From the NCBI RefSeq assembly GCF_029873635.1, contig NC_080428.1:61553957-61617956 (forward strand): a stretch of DNA of 64,000 nucleotides, written 5' to 3'. The position numbers and the translations under genes are program-made. Positions 52,859-62,267 of the stretch are shown here, one piece after another; within the stretch, counting starts at the first letter, position 1; each line of letters starts with the position of its first letter. The notes under the pieces are model-generated. The model was not told the origin of the DNA. It was given only the letters and a program-made list of their open reading frames with translations, and did not search any database. The DNA comes from Malania oleifera (taxonomy: Eukaryota; Streptophyta; Magnoliopsida; Santalales; Ximeniaceae).

Positions 52859-52901
<43 letters not shown>
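52859..52901 (+). repeat. (TA)n microsatellite in the Gypsy 3' LTR
   Basis: About 21 uninterrupted TA units. The 5' LTR has a far shorter version at the matching place (about 38622-38634). Confidence 0.9.
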
Positions 52902-52902
<1 letters not shown>

Positions 52903-54522
52903 TTGATCTGAAGGATTATTTCGAAAATCGACTGTTCAAAGTCGACTTTATAAATTTATGATATATAATATGGTATTTTTGATAAAACGAACGATGGAAA
53001 ATTAGGTTTTATCTTACGAATTTTTTACTGTGTTTTCTTGATTGTTTAAATGACTATGTTCAAATATTGAAATTCTGTGGCAGGTGAATAGGTACGGGTT
53101 ATGATATAACTAAATTTGGGTATGGTTGTGAAAAATACCGAATTGTTTGTGAAATATACTGGAACTGCCTTTGTAAAATACTGGGTTTTATTTAACGGTT
53201 GCAGGCCGGGTTTTACTTGACGGCCAGGAGTCGGGTTATATTTGATGGCTGAGGGCCGGGTTTTATTTAACGGCTGTGAGCCGGGTTTTGTTTGACGACT
53301 AGGGGGCCTGGTTTTATTAAAAGGCAGGTTGTAAATAAAATGGGATTTATACTACAATTTTTTATTACTTAAATTGCATGATATGATTTAAGAACCTTGA
53401 GGACCAGTTGTATTGTGAGCACGGTACCGTTGCTAGGGAATTATTGAGACTGTGTGCGCTCACACTGTATTAAGAGGTGTAGGGTGGTCTCCGCCGTTTA
53501 GCTTGCGTAAGGATGAAGTACCTTTCCTGGGGGTTGAACGAGAAAGTGGTAAGGCTAGCGGACCTGCAACTGAGTTGTTGATGCCTGCAGACGTACTTGC
53601 AGATGATTACTTTGACTGTGTCTGGGCTAATTCCCGAGGGCATAAGTCTAGCCTTTAGGCTGCACAACCCGTACCATGGGGAAAGTAAATGATGTTTAGT
53701 CTCAAGGTGTGTCTTTTATGCATATCTGTTAATTTATGTAAATGGTATTATTATTTATTGAACTAGTTTATACAGAGAAAGTAAAATCATATTTTTCAAC
53801 TGTAAAGGTGTGAGTATTTGTTTACTAATTAAAATGCATGAATGTTTATGACAAAGTAAACTCTACGCCCGAGGGCTTGCTGAGAAAGGCGAGTACCCTA
53901 ATAAGTATCAGTTGTAGTCATACCGGGTTGTATAATGTATTAGAGTAGAGGGGAGCTACATGTATGAGTGTGTAATCTCCCCTATCCTCGGGAACTTTCG
54001 CTTATAATAATTATGTGTGTGTGTGTGTGTGTGGGTAAGGTTTGTGAATGTTTTTATAACTGTGATTATTTAACAAATGATGATATTTGGTATACACTAA
54101 AACTCACGTTGGCCACACACTGATATTAACTTAATATGCCTTATTGAGAAGTGTCTCACCCTAATATACATATCATTTTTAGGACCATCTCGAGATCGAG
54201 CTTAGCAAGCTCTGGGGTGGGGTGATAGTTAGTTTCAGTTTTTGTGAGTGTCTTTAAGAACTCTGATGTATTCAGTTATATTTGAAATCCCTGGATATGT
54301 AATACGGACATATGGACTAATTAGGTTTCTTTCTTTTGGCTGGGATGTAATATAGATATTGGGAGACTTCTATGTGTGTTAGTAGTTTAGAATTCTGGTA
54401 ATGTATTTGGAGGATGTATCATTTATTTCTGCTGCATTTATATTATGAATATGGTATCAAGTACTCAGACGTCACTTAAGTATCACCCCGGGTTTCGTGG
54501 CGGGTCGGGGCATTACAACATC

Positions 54523-56281
54523 TACATTACTCATATCTTTCATATCAAAATTAGATGATAACAGTTTCTTAGCACTTTTAATACTTTCAATATCAGTACC
54601 AAAAACTAACATATCATCAACATATAGGCAAATAATTACACCTTTATTTCTATCGAACTTACTATATATACATTTATCAAATTCATGTATTCTAAATCCA
54701 TTAGAAAGAATAACTTTGTCAAATTTTTCTTGTTACTGTCTTGGGCCTTGTTTAAGTCAATAAAGAAAACTTAACCAATTTACATACTTTAAATTCATTT
54801 CCTGGCATAAAAAGCCTTCAGATTGTTCCATGTAAATTTCTTCATCCAATTCTCCATTCAAGAATGCAGTTTTTACATTCATTTGATGGATTTCGAATTT
54901 GTAGATGGAAACTAAGACAAGCAAGACTCTTATAGTTACAATTCTAGCAACTGGAGCATAAGTATCAAAGTAGTCTATGTCTTCCTTTTGTATAAAGCCT
55001 TTAGCTGCTAACCTTACTTTGAATTTGTCAATTGTTCCATTTACCTTCATTTTCTTTTTGAAGATCCATTTACAACCTATTGGTTTTGAACCAGGAGGTA
55101 AATCAGCCAATTTCCAGGTTTTATTACCCATTATAGAATCCATTTCATCATTTATAACTTCTTTCCAAAATGCAGAATCTTGAGACTTCATTGCCTCTTC
55201 ATAAGTAAGAGGATCTGATTCCACGCTTGGTGTCATTATAGTTTGTCTAGAATGTGATTCTCTAGTACCTTCTACTAGGTAGATTATGAAGTTTGGTCCC
55301 AAATACTTTGATGTTCTCCTCCTCTTACTCCTCCTAGGTTCAGAAGGTCCACCACTAATACAAAGCCGTTTCAAAGTCTCCACTGATTTATTTTGATCAC
55401 TAACCCTTTGTATGGAAGTGAACTTATTTTCGTAGAACTCTGCATCTCTGGATTCTATCACTGAATTAACTCCTATAGAATCATTTGGTTCAATTACCAA
55501 GAATCTATAAGCTTTGCTATGTTCAGCATAGCCAAGGAATACATATTCTATTCCTCGCTCATCTAATTTCCTTATCGTAGGTTCACGAAGCCTTACAATT
55601 GCTCTACAGCCCCAAATCTTAAGATATTTTAAATTAGGCTTTCTTTTCTTCCATAACTCATATGGAGAAGTTTTAGTCCTCTTAAAAGGAACTCCGTTTA
55701 ATATATGACATGCAGTTAGTAAGGCTTCACCCCAATAACCACTACTTACTCCTGAATTTGACATCATGGCATTGACCATTTCAACCAATGTTCGGTTTTT
55801 CCTTTCTGCCACTCCATTTTGTTGTGGAGTACATGCTGAAGAAATTTCATGTATCACACCTATTGATTCACGATAGGCGGGGAAGTGATATTCACCTCCT
55901 CTATCCGATCTAAGACACTTTATCTTAGTGTCACATTGGTTTTCAACTTCTACCTTATAAATCTTAAATTTATCAATTACTTCATCTTTAGTATGCATAA
56001 GATAAACATGACAAAATCTAGAAAAATCATCTACAAATGTTACAAAATATTTTTTGCCTCCTATGGTAGGTGTACCATGCAAATCACATACATCACTATG
56101 CACTAATTGAAGTAAAGAAGAAGTTCTAGTAGTTTTTTTAGGAAAAGGTTTTCTAGTTATTTTGGTTTTAATACATACACTGCACTTGTCATCCATGTCA
56201 TTTACATATTTAGGAATTAATTTCATTTTAGTCATATCATGTAGTTTTGTAGTATTAATATGTCCTAAACGATTATGCCAT
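54523..56281 (-). pseudogene. Copia-3 integrase and RT (first part)
   Basis: The minus-strand frame 56235-54757 (492 codons) holds the CVCIKTKITRKPF end of the zinc-binding domain and the integrase core: LVHSDVCD, FVDDFSRFCHVYLM, LRSDRGGEYHFPAY, CTPQQNGVAERKNRTLVEM (the D-D-E residues are visible). RT follows: AFWKEVINDEMDSIMGNKTW, GCKWIFKKKM, FDTYAPVARIVTIRVLL and MNVKTAFLNGELDEEIYMEQ. It is the least damaged frame in the window. A frameshift near 56245 separates it from the HNRLGHINTTKLHD pre-integrase motif. Below 54757 another stop precedes the RT YVDD region (about 54635), cut by the Gypsy insertion. Confidence 0.9.
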
Positions 56282-56319
56282 AAACATTCACTTTATTGAT
56301 ATTAAGTTTAAACATACCC

Positions 56320-57657
56320 TCATACATATAGCCTTTTTTCCATACAGACTCCACCCTTGGAGAGTACAAATTTGTCAGATTCAAACACTAACTTAAAGCC
56401 AAACTTATTAAGTAGGCTTCCAAAAACTAGATTCTTTCTAATTTTTGGTACATGATATACATCAATGAAAGTCATACTTTTTCCAAAAGTAAATTCTAAA
56501 GTGACATCTCCTTTACCTTTGACTACAGCAGTGGACACATTTCCCATGTAGAAAACATTGCCATTTTCCACTGGTTCATACTTTGAGAATGAACTCTTGT
56601 CTTTGCAAACATATCTTGTTGCACCCGAGTCAATTCACCATGCACAACCATCTTCAACAACATTGATTTCAGAAATCATTGTCACAAACTTGTTAGAGTT
56701 TGTTTCATCTTGCTTTTTCTTGAGAAGACGACATTCACTTTTGTAGTGTCCGGGTTTTCCATAATGGAAGCTTGAACCTTTCTTTTTCTTATTTTGATTC
56801 TTGACAGAATTGTACTTCCTCTTTGAATTCCCTTTCTTGGGATGTTGGGGTTCTTTAGAACTGCCTCCTTCTTCCATCACATGCACCTTGGAAGTATGCT
56901 CTTCTGCGCCTCTTTGGTTCTGCCTGAACACTTCCTTAACTTGGAAATGTTGGCCCAATTGTTCAAAAGACATATCATCCTTCCTGTGCTTCAAAGATTT
57001 TCTAACATCTTTCCATGATGGAAGTAACTTATCAATAATAGATGAAATAGAAATGCATTCATCCATTTTCATGTTATGCTGATTAAACTGATTAAAGATG
57101 TGCACAATTTCATGAAACTATTCTACAACAGACCTATTATTATCATCCTTCCTGTGCTTCAAAGATTTTCTAACATCTTTCCATGATGGAGGTAACTTAT
57201 CAATAATAGATGAAACAGAAATGCATTCATCCATTTTCATGTTATGCTGATTAAACTGATTAAGGATGTGCACAATTTCATGAAACTATTCTACAACAGA
57301 CCTATTATCAACCATGATATAATTGAAAAATTTACCATTCGGATTTTTCTTACTAGTCACATTATTTGTGAGACACTTAGCCTCAAGTGCATCCCATAAC
57401 TCCTTTACAATAGCCATATTCTAATAGAGATTGAATAGATTATTTGACATTGAATTGCAAATGTGGCCTTTGCAAGTATAATCATCTTGCTTCCATTTAA
57501 GCCTTGCACGTCCTTCAGCCAAGGTTTCATTCTCATCCATAGCAGGTCTAGGGGTGGTCAGAACATACACTACTTTGAGACCCGCAAGAACGAAGTGCAT
57601 CTTTTTCTGCCAGCGCCTAAAATTGCTTCCATTGAATCGTTCAAGCTTGACAAAATC
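56320..57657 (-). pseudogene. Copia-3 gag and protease region with a duplicated block
   Basis: The minus strand from 57657 reads DFVKLERFNGSNFRRWQKKM, ARLKWKQDDYTCKGHICNS and LWDALEAKCLTNN, typical Copia gag. A 168-bp in-frame tandem duplication (57308-56973) follows, then a Lys-rich stretch and a zinc knuckle in which the first Cys is gone (SSFHYGKPGHYKSEC). The frame 56571-56320 carries protease-to-integrase linker sequence (VYHVPKIRKNLVFGSLLNK). The gag beginning (ATG at 59929-59927) is separated from this by the solo LTR. Confidence 0.82.
56973..57308 (-). repeat. 168-bp tandem duplication inside Copia-3 gag
   Basis: 56973-57140 and 57141-57308 are near-identical direct copies; both start TATCATCCTTCCTGTGC and end CAGACCTATTAT, with a handful of differences. 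The unit is 56 codons, so the gag frame is kept through the repeat, although both copies share an in-frame stop in the phrase VVE*FHEIVHI. Confidence 0.9.
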
Positions 57658-59888
57658 TGTTGGAATTGGTGTATTCCTAAGATGTGAGGGGGTTTGGGGT
57701 GGGGGGGGGGGGGAGTAAATTGGAAATCTAAACTTTCTTAGGTCAATTTATATAAACAACAGTATTTCACAACCTAGGGTCTTTATAAACAAATTCCAAT
57801 TCCAACAATAAATTAAACTAAGTAGAAATTTAAACAATTAAAGCAATCTCAGTATTTCCTAAGCATTCACAATAATCAATAAAAAACATATAAGTTCGGA
57901 AATTAAATAGTGTAAGGAAAGAGAAAGCTAGACACAAAATACGATATCGGGTTTCGGCCAACTATGCCTACATCGCCGCCTCAAGCCACACCAGCTATGA
58001 GGATTCCACTAACGCTTACTTGCGGGTCGAACGACACCAAATACAACACCCCTTTCCTTATTGGGCAAGAGAAAACCTCAGGTCAAATTTGTAGGGCTGA
58101 CCCCAACCTTTACAACCTGATTCTTAAGGGTTAGATCAACACCCCTTCATGCCACGCTTGGAATACAACAGATTATAAGAATTTTTGCGTACAATTCAAA
58201 TACTTCTACACAAGCAGATATGTACTACAATTCAGCACAGTAAACAATGCACTCACATATGATAGAGAATTAATGCTCAAGTGAGATTTGTTATAAAAAG
58301 TGTATCTACTCACAGCAAGATATGTATCAAAGTATACGTGTGAGTGAGTAAGGCCTTTGATTCTAGAATATGTATTCACAATGTAAGCAATCACAAAATC
58401 TAAACAACCTTAAGAAAATGCTTCAATAATATTTTTCACAAATTAAGCATCATAGAGGTTATGGATTATAGCTTACTAAAAAGATTTATCAAAGATAAAT
58501 GTAAGCTTTCAAGTCTTGCAATCAAAATGCAAGAGACTCACAAGCTAAAGTAAGATTTTCCCACAACAATGTAAATCAATATGAAAATAATAAGGGAAAA
58601 TCACCAAGCTAACTCTCAAGCAAGTTTTTTTCAATGAGTATAGAAATGTGAGATCATAAGATTAAAAATAGTATATAGAAATGTTCATAGCAATATAGAG
58701 ACTACTCTTCAATCTTGCAATCAAATTTGCAAGAGAGGAGTGTAAGATAATGAAACTCTCTTTTTCAAAATAATTTTAGCAAAGAATGTAAGAGAGAGTA
58801 TGAAATATTTGGCTTGAAAATTTGAAGTATAAGCAAATAGGAGTATATAAAATTTGAGAGAATTTTTGTTAATCTATTTGCTAATCTCGTTCTTAATCAA
58901 AGCAAATGAATGAGTATTTATAGGTACTCTACAAATTATAGTTGTTGGGGACTTATTTGTTATTTTAAAAATATTTAATCAAGTTTTAACCCCAATTATT
59001 GCTGTTAAATTAAGTGAACCCAAGAGGTTCGATCGCCCGATCCTTAGGGTTGGTTGCCCGAACAGACACAATGTTGTTCTTGGGTTCAGCTGGCCGAGAG
59101 AAGGCCAGTTGGCTGAATGCGAGAGCGATTTCCCAACCTTCTTGGTTTCGGGCGCCTAATCTATGGTTCGAGTTGTCGAACCTTGCAATTTGGTTGCCCG
59201 AGCCAATTTTGAACTACAAGTTTGAGCGCCTGGGGAAGGTAAAAAGTGAGAGCTCTAAATTTCAGTCGACTGTGGACATTCAGTTCAATTTCAATTCGAT
59301 CGCTCGAGCCATAGTCAACAGTTTGACCTAGTCTGGTTCGGTCAACCAAGGCACTTATAACGCCAAGGTTCGGTTGCCCGAAGCCCTTTCAAGCTTCGAT
59401 TTTGATCCTGATTTTGATAAATAGTCACCCCTATTCATATACTTATAACTCTTGAGTTATAGGGGATTTGTCATGAGGTGCTTGGGGACCAAGAGTCAGT
59501 CTACGGCCTAGGCTTTTAAATTAAGTCCAAAAATTCTGCGTCAATCAATCGAAGGTCCAGGTTTGGTTCCCTACGATTAGTCTATGACCTTTTGAGCATT
59601 AAATCCAAATCATGCATGAGATGCAAATATTACAAACCATTATTACAGACCCACAAGATTAAACTTAAATGCATTACAATTGAAAACAAATATGTCTGCT
59701 TCCTCTACTATTTGCTCCTTATCTTTATGGAATGTGTCAGATTGTCTAGTTTTAAGCGTCTTGACTTCCATCTTCCCTTTTCCTTATGTGTGTGTTAAAA
59801 TAGAATCGTGCTCAATCACTTAATAACACACATAAGATGATTGTGTTTTGTCAGCATCAAAATAGGTATTGGATTCAAAAAGTCAACA
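57658..59888 (-). mobile_element. Large solo LTR in Copia-3 gag (SIRE/Maximus-like)
   Basis: The plus strand begins TGTTGGAATTGG and ends AAAGTCAACA, 2231 bp, with an exact AAATC duplication at 57653-57657 and 59889-59893. The gag reading DFV stops at one border and resumes at the other. On the minus strand a CTATAAATACTC TATA box lies at about 58912-58923, giving the orientation. Its long U3 has many copies of a GGTTGCCCGAA-like motif (59020-59380). The SIRE/Maximus label is an inference from length and terminal sequence. Confidence 0.8.
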
Positions 59889-59950
59889 AAATCTGCAGCA
59901 AACTCCCTCAAGGTTGAAAAACCAACCATTTTGGAATAACGTTTTAAGAT

Positions 59951-60185
59951 TGTAAGAAAAAAGATGAGGAAAATGTTGTAAAACTTAAAATTGCTTCAAG
60001 GCACATTATAATGTCGTTTTCCTTAAAACGTTATTTGCCCCCACCAGATTGGTGTGTATTGAGTCAGCAAATACTTTTCCAAGATATAATGAAGCTTAGA
60101 TTATGATATGATATCAGTTTGCATTATACACAAACAAAAATTGATCACAAACACCCTTAGAGTAATCTGAACAATTTTTCTAGAA
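59951..60185 (-). mobile_element. Truncated 5' LTR of Copia-3 (R-U5 part only)
   Basis: The plus strand runs TGTAAGAAAAAAGATGAGG ... TTTTTCTAGAA and matches 35631 to about 35867 of the 3' LTR. It stops abruptly inside the LTR, where an opposite-facing LTR begins at its exact terminal base. Between its inner end and the gag ATG (59929) there are only 21 nt and no primer-binding site. Confidence 0.82.
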
Positions 60186-60920
60186 TGTTGAAATATTTTC
60201 TAAAATATATGATTTTATGGGTGGGTTTTTCAAAATCTTCCTTTAATAAATTTTCTAAAACATTTAAAGTTATGTGGGTTTATCCCACATTAGAAAAAGT
60301 GAAAAAGGAAAGGTCATTAATCTTATATTTTTATATAGATTAAGTCAGACGACTGATGATAAGTCATCAAGCGACTAGAGTGCTTTTCTGTTTAAAAATA
60401 TTCAAACAAAATAAGCACAGTTGACTGACCCTATCAGGTACATTTGACTAACCCCATTTTGAGTTTGCAAATATTCAAACAGAATAGGCATAGTCGACTG
60501 ATGCATTAAACAACATTGAACAGATGCAACCTATCGGAAGAAGCACGATTTTGTCTATATAAAGACAAAGTTAGCTCTATGAAATATACAAGAAAATTCA
60601 TCATTCTCTACTTCACTTTCTCTCAAATTCTTCCCCAAATTATATATCTCTTAAAAATCTGGATTCTATTTTTTGCAGAGATAGAATTCCAAAAAATTTA
60701 TTCAGATTACTTTAAGGGTGTTTGTGATCAGTTTTCGTTTGCATATAACGCAAACTGATATCAAATCATAATTTGGACTTCATTGTATCTTAAAAACGTA
60801 TTTGGTGACTTAAAACACACCAATTTGGTGGAGGCATACAACATTTTAAGGAAAACAACATTATAATGTGTCTTGAAATAATTTTAAGTTTTGTAGCATT
60901 TTCCTCATTTTTTTCTTACA
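60186..60920 (+). mobile_element. Full LTR of the Copia-3 family, inverted, at the element's right border
   Basis: The plus strand begins TGTTGAAATATTTTC and ends CCTCATTTTTTTCTTACA, 735 bp. It is the reverse orientation of the neighbouring 59951-60185 and of 35631-36341. TATA-like CTATATAAAG is at about 60557. It is followed by TTTAG, which matches the duplication at 35626-35630, not the bases before 60186. Its U3 contains repeated GACTGA/GACTAA motifs and differs there from the left LTR. Confidence 0.85.
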
Positions 60921-60925
60921 TTTAG

Positions 60926-62101
60926 AGATTCGGAATTCCAATTTGAATTTTATATTCATGTTCACTTAAATTAAATTTAAAATTTACTAATTTTTATCCA
61001 ATTTTATATGATTTTTAATATGAAGTAGGTATCTTGAACAATCAGTAACTCTTGCCCTTTGCAGAAGGGCAGATGTACTTGAGCTTTCAAAATCAAAGCT
61101 AGAATTGGGTGGTTGCCGCCTGCGTATTCATTAAAAATTATTATATTGAAACAATCATGTTTTTGTTTTTGATGTAATTTTGTCGGCCATGGTGGGCTCT
61201 GCTTCAACCACAATTTTCAATTTCCAAACAAGCCGACGCTACCGCGGAAAGTGGTTCAAAGCCATGATTGGAGGGATGGACACTGCGCGTGCTTCTTTTC
61301 AAGAGGCTTATTGCTTGTAACAACACAAGTCCCTTCCAGTAAACATCTTTCACCTTTTCTAAGTTTTTATTTTCCACACATTTAGGTCGCATTTGAACTA
61401 AGAATTTTGTTTCAGAAAAAAAAAATAAAAAAAAATATTTTTTTATTATATTTTCTCTGTATTAATGATCCGGCATTGTCTTTTTTGCCTTATATATTTG
61501 TTATTATTTATGAATTTATGAAATATATTGTGTTTTTGCAATGTAACTTTTTACAATTAGCTGTCAGATCATGAACGTGAACACAACAGTTATTTACTTA
61601 TTTTACATCATAAATTGAAAATAAATTTGATATTTATATGTTACATTAAAATAGATTTAGAAATTTAGGATTGGCATTCGAAAATTGATGTTCATGGAAA
61701 AAAAAAAAGAAGAAATAATAAGCCAAACACCAAACTTATGTTTCAGGTGCATGTAAATTTGATGTAAAAAACATAGCACTTGAATTGTCTTTCAATAACC
61801 ATCATATTATGGATTTCTTTTTTTGTGGTTACCAAAATACTAGTCGGATTGTTTATCATTGTTTAAGGGGAAGAAATAAAGAAGAGGGAATCTTGGAAAC
61901 AAACTAAGGTCTTCGTGGGGCATGAATGTGGGAATTAAAGAGTTCTAGAATAGGAAATAAAGGGGGGGAAAAGAAGGAAGAAAATAATAAGCTTTTTTTT
62001 TTTCTTTCAAAAAAAAAAATTACCCCTTTTACTCAGAAAGGATGGCAGAGTTATTACAGCAGGATATCGGCAGCAGAGGGCCACCGTAGGCCATAGAACC
62101 T
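60926..62101. other. Intergenic region and probable 3' UTR of the minus-strand gene
   Basis: Mostly AT-rich. A GC-richer patch at about 61030-61330 contains a 42-codon plus-strand frame starting at 61190 and overlapping minus-strand frames, none recognisable. Poly-T/poly-A tracts at 61993-62023 precede the last exon of the minus-strand gene, whose 3' UTR probably lies at about 61900-62101. Confidence 0.45.
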
Positions 62102-62188
62102 TCAATCATCAGGCAGAAAGTCTTCATCTGACGCATTTCCTAGCAATGATCCCAGCGTCTTCCTCAAAATGCTGAAAGTTTTGTCATC
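62102..62188 (-). CDS. Coiled-coil gene, last exon with stop
   Basis: Acceptor TTGGAAATGCAG; 28 codons (DDKTFSILRKTLGSLLGN through SDEDFLPDD) and TGA at 62104-62102. The phase matches the preceding exon. Confidence 0.85.
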   Translation of the reverse strand, partial: DDKTFSILRKTLGSLLGNASDEDFLPDD

Positions 62189-62212
62189 CTGCATTTCCAA
62201 CAACATATATAC

Positions 62213-62267
<55 letters not shown>

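Larger units (their letters stand above)
37759..54517 (+). mobile_element. Ty3/Gypsy retrotransposon (Tekay-type), with nested insertions
   Basis: Target duplication ACATC at 37754-37758 and 54518-54522. The 5' LTR is 37759-40245, with a tRNA-Met primer-binding site TGGTATCAGAGCC at 40248. Gag with a CCHC knuckle, protease, RT, RNase H and a shortened integrase follow. A purine tract AAGAAGGGAAGAA precedes the 3' LTR (46257-54517, interrupted). LTR ends (GGGTCGGGGCAT(C/T)ACA) and the gag/protease sequence suggest the Tekay (Del) chromovirus lineage; no chromodomain is visible because the integrase end is deleted. The solo LTR 43135-45158 and the pararetrovirus 46352-52206 are insertions into it. 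Confidence 0.9.
46257..54517 (+). mobile_element. 3' LTR of the Gypsy element, split by a pararetrovirus insert
   Basis: The LTR is present as 46257-46351 and 52207-54517. The first piece ends ACTATAATGGATA, the second resumes TATATATATATATAAGTAAAGC; in the 5' LTR these two are joined by a TA tract plus about 45 bp that is absent here. The right end is GGGTCGGGGCATTACA next to ACATC. A second TA tract has grown at 52859-52901 compared with the short one in the 5' LTR. Confidence 0.9.
35631..60920 (-). mobile_element. Ty1/Copia retrotransposon hosting a nest of insertions (Copia-3)
   Basis: An exact TTTAG duplication flanks the whole (35626-35630 and 60921-60925). On the minus strand the order is gag (59929 downward to about 56635), integrase and RT (56281-54523), RT end and RNase H (37758-36900), polypurine tract (plus strand TTCCCCCACCATTTT at 36342) and 3' LTR (36341-35631). 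Insertions are the Gypsy element 37759-54517 and a solo LTR 57658-59888. The right end is abnormal: a truncated LTR followed by a full LTR in the opposite orientation. No tRNA-Met primer-binding site was found beside it. Frames carry stops and shifts. Confidence 0.85.

Noticed and set aside
61004-61392. Two minus-strand frames and a 42-codon plus-strand frame in a GC-richer patch
   Set aside because: No recognisable domain, no convincing splice partners. Left as unassigned intergenic sequence.
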